A stretch of DNA of 11,517 nt from an uncultured Alphaproteobacteria bacterium (GCA_937868035.1 CALMLK010000432.1:1-11517), one strand, 5' to 3'; positions 1 through 7,496 are shown, numbered from the stretch's first letter. The notes: generated from the sequence alone by a model not told the origin. Program-made: numbers and translations.

Positions 1-246
1 GGTGTTCCAGCGCAAGTGGGGCAGCGCCGTCGCGATGGGGGAGGCGAGGGCCCGGTCTGGCATGGCGGCGAGTGCTTCCGGCAACAGGGTACAGGGTGGC
101 AAGGTGCGGGGTATCACAACCTGCTGCGGGCCATCACGCCAGCGCGCAAGCCCGGCGCGCACGTCACGCACGCCCTGAAGGTCGATGGTTGCGAGACGCG
201 CATCAAGCGCCTCAAGCAGTGCCGATATGCTTGCTGCCGCAGTCAT
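1..246 (-). CDS. Cupin / DMSP-lyase-family-like protein, N-terminal part (runs off the window)
   Basis: Reading right to left from ATG at 246-244, 82 codons stay open to the window edge, so only the N-terminal part is present. The ATG overlaps the TGA of the TMADH-like gene in an ATGA (4-base) junction, the arrangement repeated elsewhere in this operon, which supports the start although no clear Shine-Dalgarno is present. The visible part has a helical, Ala/Leu-rich N-terminus, then a VIPRTLPPC segment and an ALPHLRW segment just before the edge. In my recollection this pattern of helices followed by 'PHLRW' precedes the cupin barrel of proteins annotated as dimethylsulfoniopropionate-lyase family (DddQ-like, PF16867). 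The metal-binding cupin residues would lie outside the window, so this identity is tentative. That the gene is real and belongs to the operon is much more secure. Confidence 0.5.
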   Translation of the reverse strand, partial: MTAAASISALLEALDARLATIDLQGVRDVRAGLARWRDGPQQVVIPRTLPPCTLLPEALAAMPDRALASPIATALPHLRWNT

Positions 247-2258
247 GCGACGACCACGCGTTCACGCCTCGCTGTGGCTTCGCCATCCGCCATGCCGAAT
301 TCCTGGGCGAAGCGGTGGCCATCATAGACAGCCTGGGCGATGATGCCGGGAGCCTTGCAGTCACCGATGCGATGAACGCGAAGGCCCGGCGCGTCCTTGA
401 TCTCCTGCCAGAGTGCATCGTTGGGAGCGCGTGATGTCACGGGCACGAAACCTCCACAGGCAATGCGTGTCACCTTGCCAGTGAAGACGCACGACAGTTC
501 CGCTTCTCCGGGCAGGAGGTTGGATACGCGCTGGTTCACGATGATGGGCACGCCGAGGTCCAGCAAGGCCGCATGGGTACGCGCCTGTTCAACGGTGTGC
601 GCGGAAAAGCCCGCCGCTACGCCATCGGGGGTGACGTAGGTCACGGGCACGCCCTCGCTGGCGAGGAGGAGCGCGATGACTGCCGCGAGATAATAGTGAT
701 CGCCGTCGAACACCACGACGGGGCCCAAGGGCCGCTTGCCATCCATGATGTCGTCGGGGGTCAGTGTACGGGGATCATCGTAGCTTGCGACAGGTACCGG
801 TGATGTCGTGCCCAATCCGTTGCGCCGCCACGTCGCACCTGTGGCGATCACCACCTGCGTTGCGTCGGTGGCTCGGATGGCGTCGGCGTCCATCAGGCTC
901 TCGCGATAGACGGTGATTTCCGGCCGCTTGCCGATCTGGTGCACGCGCCAGTCACGCACGCGGACCCATTCGGCAAGGCCGGGGAGTCGCGACTCCCGCG
1001 AGACGCGGCCACCGAGATCGCGGGCCGCTTCGGCGAGCAAGACGGGCACGCCGCGCCGCCCCAGTGTGAGGGCAGCATCCAACCCTGCGGGACCGGCACC
1101 CACCACAAGGACCGGCTCCTTGCGTATCGAAATGTTGAGACGTTCGGGATGCCAGCCGCGGCGCCATTCCTCACCCATGCTGGGATTCTGCGTGCAGCGG
1201 ATGGGGACGCCGAAGGAGTCCTGCGCGTAGCAGATGTTGCAGCCGATGCATTCGCGGATGTCGTCGAACCGGCCTTCGCGGATTTTTGTGGGCAGGAAGG
1301 GATCCGCAATAGAGGGGCGCGCGGCGCCCACAAGGTCGAGCACGCCGCGTTTCACCTGGGACAACATCGTCTCGGGGCTGGTGAAGCGGCCGACGGAGAC
1401 AACCGGCTTGCCCGTGAGCTTTCGCACGTGGGCGATGTCGGACTCCAATGCGCCCTCCTTGATGAAGCGCGACGCGCCCATCTCGCGGGAGTAGTCGGGA
1501 ATGGTGACGTCGAAGAGGTCCACGTCCGGGGCGATTTCTGCCAACATCCACGCGCGGTGTTCACGCCCTGTCTCGTCCTCGTCGGTCACTTCCACGCGGG
1601 TGGCGAGGGCGGCCTTGTCTTTCAGGATGTCACGCGTGTCTGCGATCACATCGCGATAGAGCCGTGAGCGGTTCTCCAGCAGACCGCCATACTCGTCGTC
1701 GCGCTGGTTGACGCGCGGATCGAGGAATTGCGCAAGCAGGTAGGTGTGTGCGCCGTAGACGTAGACGATGTCGAATCCCGCCTGCACAGCGCGGCGCACG
1801 GCGTCGGCATGCCAGCGGCGGTAGTCGCGAAAATCCGCTGCATCCATCTTCTGGCTCTGCCAGGGCGCGCCGGACACCGGCATGGAAACGGGCGCCAGCA
1901 CCGGCAGGCGGGAGAAGTGATTGGCCGCGCGCATGCCGCCGTACCACAGCTCGACGCCGGCGAGCGCACCATGCTTGTGCACCTTCGCCGTCATCACCGC
2001 CATGTTCTTCACATCGCCTTCGTCCCAGAGCGAACAGGATTGGGCTGGTTGAGCATCTGACGTGGGGTGGATCGAGCAATATTCCGTGTTGACCACACCC
2101 CAGCCGCCCTCAGCCTTCACCTCGCGCATGGCAGCAAGGGTTTGCGGATAGGTGTAGCCCATGCCCGTGCAATGCGGCGTCTGATAGAAGCGGTTCGGCG
2201 CGGTGACCGGGCCGATGCGGACGGGTTCGAAGAGAATGGCGAAGCGGGAGTCGGTCAT
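243..2258 (-). CDS. Trimethylamine dehydrogenase-like FMN/4Fe-4S/FAD oxidoreductase (DgcA/StcD-type N-demethylase)
   Basis: This is a 671-residue protein with the full TMADH layout. The N-terminal half is an Old-Yellow-Enzyme-type TIM barrel (about 1-330). Cys30 lies in FYQTPHC, the position that carries covalent 6-S-cysteinyl FMN in TMADH. Tyr60 (NTEY) and Tyr168/His171 (YVYGAH) also match TMADH active-site residues. A 4Fe-4S cluster motif follows (C337, C340, C343, C355; CIGCNIC). A dinucleotide-fold domain comes next (GAGPAG at 387-392), and the C-terminal IGDCKAPG element closes the second FAD/ADP domain. Family members oxidatively N-demethylate secondary or tertiary methylamines (trimethylamine, dimethylglycine, N-methylproline), releasing formaldehyde. 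ATG at 2258 is preferred because it gives Cys30 exactly the TMADH numbering. An alternative GTG at 2267 adds three residues and would overlap the permease stop as GTGA. The equivalents of TMADH Trp264 and Trp355 are absent, so the substrate is probably not trimethylamine. Confidence 0.93.
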   Translation of the reverse strand: MTDSRFAILFEPVRIGPVTAPNRFYQTPHCTGMGYTYPQTLAAMREVKAEGGWGVVNTEYCSIHPTSDAQPAQSCSLWDEGDVKNMAVMTAKVHKHGALAGVELWYGGMRAANHFSRLPVLAPVSMPVSGAPWQSQKMDAADFRDYRRWHADAVRRAVQAGFDIVYVYGAHTYLLAQFLDPRVNQRDDEYGGLLENRSRLYRDVIADTRDILKDKAALATRVEVTDEDETGREHRAWMLAEIAPDVDLFDVTIPDYSREMGASRFIKEGALESDIAHVRKLTGKPVVSVGRFTSPETMLSQVKRGVLDLVGAARPSIADPFLPTKIREGRFDDIRECIGCNICYAQDSFGVPIRCTQNPSMGEEWRRGWHPERLNISIRKEPVLVVGAGPAGLDAALTLGRRGVPVLLAEAARDLGGRVSRESRLPGLAEWVRVRDWRVHQIGKRPEITVYRESLMDADAIRATDATQVVIATGATWRRNGLGTTSPVPVASYDDPRTLTPDDIMDGKRPLGPVVVFDGDHYYLAAVIALLLASEGVPVTYVTPDGVAAGFSAHTVEQARTHAALLDLGVPIIVNQRVSNLLPGEAELSCVFTGKVTRIACGGFVPVTSRAPNDALWQEIKDAPGLRVHRIGDCKAPGIIAQAVYDGHRFAQEFGMADGEATARRERVVVA

Positions 2259-2263
2259 GGGTC

Positions 2264-3103
2264 TCACTTGTTGGCCGCGATGGCCATTTGAATGTCACGC
2301 TCGCGGCGCTTGTCGGCGCGGGTCAGGATCACTGCGGAGATCGCCACACCGATTGCCACAACCACGACGATCACCGTGGCGAGCGCGTTGATGTCCGGTG
2401 TCACGCCGAGCTTCACCTTGCTCCAGATCAGCATGGGCAGCGTGGTGTAGCCAGGGCCAGTGGTAAAGCTGGTGATCACCACGTCATCGAGTGAAATCGT
2501 GAAGGCCAGCAGCCATCCCGAGAGAATGGCGGGCGAGATGATGGGCAGCGTCACATCGCGCAGCACCTGCCAGGGGCGCGAGCCCAAATCCATCGCCGCT
2601 TCCTCGATGGACAGGTCCATTGCCGTGAGCCGCGACTGCACGATGACGGTGACATAGGTCATGGAGAAGGTGATGTGCGCGATCGTGATGGTGGTGAAGC
2701 CGCGCTGGCCGGGCCAGCCCAGCCATTCCGCCATCATGATGAAAAGAAGCAGCGAGGAAATGCCGGTGATGACCTCCGGCATGATGAGCGGCGCCGTCAC
2801 GAGTCCCGAGAGCAGTGCACGGCCACGGAATCGGCGGAAGCGTGCCAGCGCGAGTCCCGCCATGGTGCCGAGGATGGTGGCGAGCGTTGCGCTGAGGAGT
2901 GCGATCCGCAGCGAGAGCAGCGCGGCGTCGATCACCTGGCTGTTGCTGAACAGCTTGCCATACCATTGCGTGGAGAATCCGCCCCACACCGTTGCGAGGC
3001 GGGAGCGATTGAAGGAGAAGAACATCATCGACAGGATGGGCACATAGAGAAAGGCGAGGCCGAAGGCCATGACGCTGAACAGGAAGGTGGAGCGCTGTTT
3101 CAT
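2264..3103 (-). CDS. potC: PotC/PotI-type ABC transporter permease
   Basis: This 279-residue inner-membrane permease is the second transmembrane subunit of the spermidine/putrescine-type importer encoded here. Several long hydrophobic segments are visible, including residues 8-30, about 62-86, 100-125 and 137-157, and a final Val/Ile-rich helix near the C-terminus before a basic tail. The cytoplasmic EAA loop that docks onto the ATPase is clear: EEAAMDLGSRPW at about 167-178, followed by the conserved LP of the loop. Length is normal for PotC/PotI. The ATG abuts the TAG of the upstream permease with no intervening base and has a good GGGAG ribosome site. The family is certain. The transported substrate is not, since permease sequence rarely decides it and the operon context suggests a methylated amine rather than an ordinary polyamine. 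Confidence 0.93.
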   Translation of the reverse strand: MKQRSTFLFSVMAFGLAFLYVPILSMMFFSFNRSRLATVWGGFSTQWYGKLFSNSQVIDAALLSLRIALLSATLATILGTMAGLALARFRRFRGRALLSGLVTAPLIMPEVITGISSLLLFIMMAEWLGWPGQRGFTTITIAHITFSMTYVTVIVQSRLTAMDLSIEEAAMDLGSRPWQVLRDVTLPIISPAILSGWLLAFTISLDDVVITSFTTGPGYTTLPMLIWSKVKLGVTPDINALATVIVVVVAIGVAISAVILTRADKRRERDIQMAIAANK

Positions 3104-4018
3104 CTAGTGCGCTCCCGCCTGGGCCTTGGCCTCGAAGTGGTTGTAGAGCATCAGCGGCACGACCAGCATGAAGAGCAGTGCCACCGCCACCGCCGAGGCC
3201 ATGGGCCAATCGCGGTTCTGGCCGAATTCCTGCTGGATCACGCGCCCGATCATCGGGTCACCCGCATTGCCGACGAGGCTCGGGATGATCAATTCGCCCA
3301 TGGCGGGAATGAAGACCAGCAGGCCACCCGCAATGATGCCGGGAATGGAGAGGGGAAGGGTGATGTCGCGGAACACCTCCCAGCGCCGGGAGCCCAGATC
3401 CATGGCCGCTTCATTCAGCGTGCCGTCGAGCTTCTCCAGGTTTGCGTAGAGCGGCAGCACCATGAAGGGCAGGTAGGAATAGACCATCACCAGCACGACG
3501 GCGAAATTGGTGTTCATCATCTGTATGCCGGGAAGTTCCCAGGCGGCGGGCACGAAGGTGTTGTAGGCGGCGGTGATTGCCTTGTTGAACCAGCTGTTCT
3601 TTCCCATGAGACCAATCCAGGCATAGACGCGCAGGAGAAAGGAGGTCCAGAAGGGCAGCACCACCAGCATGATGAGCAAGCGCTGCAGCGACTTGCCGGC
3701 CCGTGTGATGGCGAGAGCCATGGGATAGCCGAGCAGCAGGCAGAGCAGCGTCGCCACGGCCGCATTGTAGACGGAGATGATGCCGGCGCGGATATAGAGG
3801 CTGCTGGTGAAGAGGCGGTGGTAGGTTTCGAAACGGATGAAGGGCCAATCCGGAAGGAACGCGAAGGGCGGGGATTGCGTCGCCGTCTTGGCGAAGCTCA
3901 TCACGATGACGATGACGAAGGGCAGCAGGAAGAACAGCACCAGCCAGAGATAGGGCGAGCCGATGATGAGATCGCGCCAGCCCCTGCGGTTGAACCAGCC
4001 TGCCGCGCTGCCGCTCAT
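3104..4018 (-). CDS. potB: PotB/PotH-type ABC transporter permease
   Basis: This 304-residue inner-membrane permease is the first transmembrane subunit of the importer. After a basic N-terminus comes a strong hydrophobic helix (about 18-42), a periplasmic stretch (44-75), and further helices around 78-105, 112-135, 170-192, 222-240 and 278-296. The EAA loop is NEAAMDLGSRRWEVFRDI, starting at residue 202, followed by TLPLSIPGI, a close match to PotB/PotH. It pairs with the downstream PotC-like subunit, whose EAA loop is nearly identical over its first ten residues. The start codon overlaps the ATPase stop as ATGA, so translation is probably coupled, and a GGAG site lies 7 bases upstream of the ATG. 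No truncation or frame disruption is seen. Confidence 0.94.
   Translation of the reverse strand: MSGSAAGWFNRRGWRDLIIGSPYLWLVLFFLLPFVIVIVMSFAKTATQSPPFAFLPDWPFIRFETYHRLFTSSLYIRAGIISVYNAAVATLLCLLLGYPMALAITRAGKSLQRLLIMLVVLPFWTSFLLRVYAWIGLMGKNSWFNKAITAAYNTFVPAAWELPGIQMMNTNFAVVLVMVYSYLPFMVLPLYANLEKLDGTLNEAAMDLGSRRWEVFRDITLPLSIPGIIAGGLLVFIPAMGELIIPSLVGNAGDPMIGRVIQQEFGQNRDWPMASAVAVALLFMLVVPLMLYNHFEAKAQAGAH
3112..3116 (-). promoter_or_regulatory. Ribosome binding site of the second permease gene
   Basis: GGGAG on the minus strand, 8 bases before ATG 3103, lies inside the last codons of the first permease gene, whose TAG stop directly abuts this ATG. Confidence 0.55.
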
Positions 4019-5139
4019 GTTTCCGCTCCAAAGAGCATGGCTGCAGCAGGCGCAATGGTGAGGTAGACTTCATCTTCCCAGGTGGCGACGGCCTGCTCGG
4101 CGGCGGCCCGCTCGGCGTTCACGGCGTTGACGGAGAGAACGTGGCCGGTTGGCAGCTTGATGCGGTAGAGCGAATCCTTTCCGAAGTATCCGAAATCCTG
4201 CACCGTGCCCTTCAGCACATTCTTCGCCGCGGCGGGCTTCTTGCGCGAGATCGACACTTTCTCAGGTCGGAAGGCGAGTGTCACCTTGTCGCCTTTCGTG
4301 TAGCCGCTTGATGCAACGAGGATGGGATGGCCCAGCGACGGCGAGAGCACCTCCGTACCCGCGCCATCAGCTTTCGTCACTTCCGCCTCCACCATGTTTG
4401 CGGAACCGATGAAATCGGCCACGAAGCGGCTGTTGGGATGTTCGTAGATATCCGAGGGCGAACCGATCTGGCGGATCACGCCCTTGTCCATGACGGCAAT
4501 GCGCGAGGCCAGTGTCATCGCCTCTTCCTGGTCGTGGGTGACGACCACGAAGGTGATGCCCAGCTTGTACTGGATGTTGGCGATCTCGAACTGGGTGTGC
4601 TCACGCAGCTTCTTGTCGAGAGCGCCCAGCGGTTCATCAAGCAGCAGGAGCTTGGGCAATTTTGCAAGCGAGCGGGCCAGCGCCACGCGCTGGCGCTGGC
4701 CACCGGAGAGCTGGTGCGGCTTGCGGTCGGCGAGGTGGGACAACTGCACCAGGTTGAGCATCTCGCGCACGCGGTCCTCGCGCTGCACCTGCGTCATGTC
4801 CTCATGCTTCAGACCATACCCCACGTTCTTCGCCACGGTCATGTGGGGGAAGAGGGCATAGGATTGAAACATCATGTTGACGGGCCGCTCATAGGCGGGC
4901 ACGCCCGCCATGTCCTGCCCGTCGATGAAGATGCGGCCCGCAGTCGGCGTTTCAAATCCCGCCAGCATGCGTAGCAGCGTGGTCTTGCCGCAACCGGAGC
5001 CGCCCAGCAGGGCGAAGAGTTCGCCCTTGCTGATGGAGAGTGTCACGTTGTCCACGGCCTTGAAGCTGCCGAAAGACTTGGTGACACCCTCGATGTGGAT
5101 GAAGTCCGATTGCTGAGGTGCGGACTCGCCGGCTGTCAT
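4015..5139 (-). CDS. potA: PotA/PotG-type ABC transporter ATP-binding protein
   Basis: This 374-residue cytoplasmic ATPase powers the importer encoded around it. All nucleotide-binding motifs are present: Walker A GGSGCGKTT (46-54), Q-loop Gln92, ABC signature LSGGQRQR (144-151), Walker B LLLLDEP (164-170), D-loop GALD, and H-loop His202 in VVVTHDQEE. The remaining roughly 130 residues form the TOBE-type regulatory domain of PotA/CysA-like ATPases (FRPEKVSI and later segments). This length and two-domain plan are typical for the polyamine/opine/betaine importer family. The ATG lies 25 bases after the stop of the binding-protein gene, behind a G-rich but not strong ribosome site. The 3' end overlaps the first permease by 4 bases. 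Family and role are secure; the substrate is inferred only from context. Confidence 0.95.
   Translation of the reverse strand: MTAGESAPQQSDFIHIEGVTKSFGSFKAVDNVTLSISKGELFALLGGSGCGKTTLLRMLAGFETPTAGRIFIDGQDMAGVPAYERPVNMMFQSYALFPHMTVAKNVGYGLKHEDMTQVQREDRVREMLNLVQLSHLADRKPHQLSGGQRQRVALARSLAKLPKLLLLDEPLGALDKKLREHTQFEIANIQYKLGITFVVVTHDQEEAMTLASRIAVMDKGVIRQIGSPSDIYEHPNSRFVADFIGSANMVEAEVTKADGAGTEVLSPSLGHPILVASSGYTKGDKVTLAFRPEKVSISRKKPAAAKNVLKGTVQDFGYFGKDSLYRIKLPTGHVLSVNAVNAERAAAEQAVATWEDEVYLTIAPAAAMLFGAET
4026..4029 (-). promoter_or_regulatory. Ribosome binding site of the first permease gene
   Basis: GGAG on the minus strand, 7 bases before ATG 4018, lies within the end of the ATPase gene and supports initiation at the ATGA overlap. 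Confidence 0.5.
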
Positions 5140-5164
5140 GGTGTGCCCCCGTGCCGCTGATGCC

Positions 5165-6271
5165 TCAACCGGCCTTCATCCTGTTGAAGGTTTCAGTGAG
5201 GGCACGGTCCTGCTCTTCCGTCAGGGGCTTGGGAGTCCACAGGCGCTTCATCTGCTCATCGGTGGGATAGACTGCCGAGTTGGCCAGAACGTCCGGATTG
5301 AGGAAGGCCTTGGAGGCAAGGTTCGCGTTGGCGTAGTTGGTGAAGTTGGTGCACTTGGCGATGACCTCGGGTTCCATCATGTAGTTGAGGAAGGTGTGGG
5401 CATTTTCCACGTTCTTGGCATCAGCGGGGATGCAGAACACGTCGAACCAGGCGGGCGCGCCGGTCTTCGGCACGGAGTATGCGAGGTTGATCTTGACGCC
5501 CGCCTCGGCGGCGCGCGCCTTGGCCGTGGAATAATCGCCGGACCAGTTGTTGGCGACGCAGAGTTCGGAGTTGGGGAGTGCGTTGAGATAGTTCGTGCTG
5601 TCGAAAGTGCGCACGGTGGAGCGGATTTTCTTGAAGGCCTCGACGACGGCATCCATGTCCGCGGGCGCATAGAGGTTTCGTGGCTTGCCGAGATAGTCGA
5701 GCAGCAGCATGATGGTGTCCGTCGGTTCATCAAGCCATGAAATGCCGCAGTCGGAGAGTTTCTGGGCGAGTTCCGGCTTCATGACGAGGTCCATGGACTC
5801 GAGATCGGCATCGGGGATGCGTTCCTTCACCATGTCCACATTGTAGGTGAAGCCCACGGAGCCCCACATGTAGGGCATCGAATACTGAATGCCGGGATCG
5901 AAGCCTTCGAGGATGTTGAGGATGACCGGATCAAGGTTCTTCCAGTTGGGCAGCTTGGACCTGTCGATCTTCTGGTAAATCTTGGCGGCCACGAAACGCG
6001 CCAGGCTGATGCCCGCCATGTCGACCACGTCATAGCCCGTGCTTCCGGCCAGCATCTTGGCCTGCATCTCGTCAGTCGAGCTGTAGGTGTCGTAGGTCAC
6101 GGCGATGCCCGTGGCCTTCTGGAAATCCTCGATAGTCGTTTCGCCGATGTAGTCGGCCCAGTTGTAGACGTTGAGGATCTTGTCTTCGGCCCGGGCGCGC
6201 TGGATGAAAGGCATGGCGAGAAGCGTGCTGCTGCCCGCCAGTTGCAAGGTCTTGCGGCGATTGAGAGTCAT
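5165..6271 (-). CDS. PotD/PotF-like periplasmic substrate-binding protein
   Basis: This 368-residue extracellular solute-binding protein is the ligand receptor of the importer. The N-terminus is a secretion signal with a twin-arginine-like NRRKTL (4-9), a hydrophobic core, and a likely cleavage site after ARA (residue 28). The mature part begins KILNVYNWADYI, the hallmark of PotF/SpuD-like proteins. Residues corresponding to the E. coli PotF ligand cage are mostly retained: Trp38, Asp40, Tyr41, Trp243 and Asp246 (NNWSGD), Phe276 and Asp277 (AWFDVF), and a Tyr in YANAN at about 313. PotF Ser38 is Ala39 here. This aromatic-plus-acidic pocket suits a cationic amine. Because the surrounding genes are N-demethylation enzymes, the ligand may be a methylated amine rather than putrescine; this is inference. 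The gene has one of the best ribosome sites in the window, as expected for an abundant binding protein. Confidence 0.93.
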   Translation of the reverse strand: MTLNRRKTLQLAGSSTLLAMPFIQRARAEDKILNVYNWADYIGETTIEDFQKATGIAVTYDTYSSTDEMQAKMLAGSTGYDVVDMAGISLARFVAAKIYQKIDRSKLPNWKNLDPVILNILEGFDPGIQYSMPYMWGSVGFTYNVDMVKERIPDADLESMDLVMKPELAQKLSDCGISWLDEPTDTIMLLLDYLGKPRNLYAPADMDAVVEAFKKIRSTVRTFDSTNYLNALPNSELCVANNWSGDYSTAKARAAEAGVKINLAYSVPKTGAPAWFDVFCIPADAKNVENAHTFLNYMMEPEVIAKCTNFTNYANANLASKAFLNPDVLANSAVYPTDEQMKRLWTPKPLTEEQDRALTETFNRMKAG

Positions 6272-6276
6272 GGCTG

Positions 6277-6285
6277 TTTCCTTTC
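6277..6285 (-). promoter_or_regulatory. Strong ribosome binding site of the binding-protein gene
   Basis: On the minus strand the purine run GGAAAGGA precedes the ATG at 6271. Its AAGGA core (6283-6279) is 7 bases from the start. It is stronger than the sites at the overlapping junctions and fits extra translation of the periplasmic protein relative to the other subunits. Confidence 0.6.
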
Positions 6286-6292
6286 CCTGTCG

Positions 6293-6315
6293 TTTCTCAT
6301 TGGTGTTTTCTCATT
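6293..6315. repeat. Short direct repeat in the 48-base intergenic gap
   Basis: TTTCTCATT occurs at 6293-6301 and again at 6307-6315 on the plus strand (AATGAGAAA on the coding strand), 14 bases apart. It lies in the only gap longer than 25 bases in the operon (6272-6319), between the Rieske stop and the ribosome site of the binding-protein gene. No hairpin with a T-run is evident. It may be chance, a duplication, or a small regulatory or RNA-processing element. Confidence 0.4.
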
Positions 6316-6319
6316 CTAG

Positions 6320-7489
6320 TCACGTCACTTGCTGCTGCACCAGCGGTTCGCCGAGCTTGCGGCGCACCCACTGCTGGAAGTTGAAGACGTCGAATTCCTG
6401 CGGCATCAGCGTGCCGTGTTCGAAGTGCGCGTTGCGCAGGCCGCGCTGGTTCATCTCGCTCGCAGCGCCATCCTCGCGGATCACGGTCATGGCGAAATCG
6501 ACGACATTGGCGAGATCGAAGCCTGGCGCGGCGAGCGTCTCCGCCGGAAAGAGCCATTCGGCGGTGAGTTCGGTTTCCTCCGGCGAGAAGGGACGCACGG
6601 TGACGGCGCGGACGTAGTCCACGTGGGCGACGACATACATGGTGGGCAGCAGGGTGACGAAGGTGAAGGCTGCGGTGCGCTGCGCCTCGCTGAGGTCCGG
6701 AAATTCCGGACCACAGGGCAGGCCATTGCGCGTCCAGGTGCGGGCACCCTCCTTCAATGGCGAGGCGGCTGCATCGCCCGGAGTCCAGCCTGGCATCTCG
6801 GCGCTGCTCATCACGCCCTTGCCGTAGACGGGGACCATGTCGCACAGGCTCGGATGAATGCCCGGGCAGTGCAGGCATTCATTGTAGTTTTCCCAGAAGA
6901 CCTTCCAGTTGCAGTTCAGCACGGTCGTTTCGCGGTGGCCGGTGAGAAGCGTTTCCATCGGCCAATTGTCGAGGGCGTTCGCTCCCATGTCAGGGGCCGC
7001 GGCGAAATCGGGAGGATCATTTGCGAGGCAGACGAAGATGAAACCGTTCCACAGCTTCACATGGGCGGAGAGCAGATTATGTGCTGACTTGTCGAAGCCC
7101 GGTGTTTCCGGAACATGGGGAATGCGGGCGAGGCGGCCTGTGAGGTCGTAGCCCCACTCGTGATAGGGGCAGGAGATCAGCTTCGCCTTCAGGCGCTGTT
7201 CGGGTTGCAGGCAGATCTCCGAGCCGCGATGACGGCAGGTGTTGTGGAAGCAGCGCACCGTTCCCGCCTCGTCCTTCACCAGCATCAGGTTCTGCCCCGC
7301 CACCTCGATGCGGCGCAGCGTGAGTTTGGGCAGGTCGTTGACGCGGCCAACATAGGTCCAGCTTGTGGCCTGGATGGCCGCGCGTTCGCGTGCAAAATGC
7401 GTGGCATCGGTGTACCAGGGGGCAGGCAGGGCAGGCGGGCAGAAGCCAAGGATCGGGGACGCGGGATGGTAGGTGCGAGGGTGATCCAT
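6320..7489 (-). CDS. Rieske non-heme iron oxygenase, alpha subunit (GbcA/CntA/Stc2-like, quaternary-amine type)
   Basis: This 389-residue cytoplasmic oxygenase has an N-terminal Rieske domain with 2Fe-2S ligands Cys85, His87, Cys107 and His110 (CRHRG...CPYHEW). The C-terminal catalytic domain has iron ligands His207 and His212 in NYNECLHCPGIH and probably Asp340 in the RED segment. The residue bridging the Rieske cluster and the mononuclear iron is Glu204, as in the carnitine oxygenase CntA, where ring-hydroxylating dioxygenases have Asp. This and the ENYNEC context place it with enzymes that hydroxylate an N-methyl group or adjacent carbon of betaines (glycine betaine, proline betaine, carnitine). 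Formaldehyde release is expected if it demethylates. ATG at 7489 is chosen over the in-frame ATG at 7495 because GGAGG sits 7 bases before the former but only 1 base before the latter. No ferredoxin or reductase partner is encoded in the window. Confidence 0.92.
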   Translation of the reverse strand: MDHPRTYHPASPILGFCPPALPAPWYTDATHFARERAAIQATSWTYVGRVNDLPKLTLRRIEVAGQNLMLVKDEAGTVRCFHNTCRHRGSEICLQPEQRLKAKLISCPYHEWGYDLTGRLARIPHVPETPGFDKSAHNLLSAHVKLWNGFIFVCLANDPPDFAAAPDMGANALDNWPMETLLTGHRETTVLNCNWKVFWENYNECLHCPGIHPSLCDMVPVYGKGVMSSAEMPGWTPGDAAASPLKEGARTWTRNGLPCGPEFPDLSEAQRTAAFTFVTLLPTMYVVAHVDYVRAVTVRPFSPEETELTAEWLFPAETLAAPGFDLANVVDFAMTVIREDGAASEMNQRGLRNAHFEHGTLMPQEFDVFNFQQWVRRKLGEPLVQQQVT

Positions 7490-7496
7490 GGTCATG

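Noticed and set aside
939..1667. A 242-codon plus-strand open frame
   Set aside because: It lies antisense to the TMADH-like gene and has low-complexity Ala/Gly/His content with no recognisable domain; it is a shadow of the real gene.
2259..2267. GTG at 2267 as the start of the TMADH-like gene
   Set aside because: It is possible because it would give a GTGA overlap, but ATG 2258 gives the exact TMADH spacing to Cys30 and is the commoner start codon. The choice is not fully settled.
2675..4066. A 463-codon open frame on the plus strand, rich in His, Glu and Asp
   Set aside because: It runs antisense across both permease genes and the end of the ATPase gene. Its His/Glu/Gln-rich composition is what the complement of Val/Leu-rich membrane codons gives in GC-rich DNA. 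The minus-strand genes are unmistakable families.
6272..6319. A transcription terminator between the Rieske and binding-protein genes
   Set aside because: I see no GC-rich inverted repeat followed by a T-run on the coding strand; the T-rich plus strand is A-rich when transcribed.
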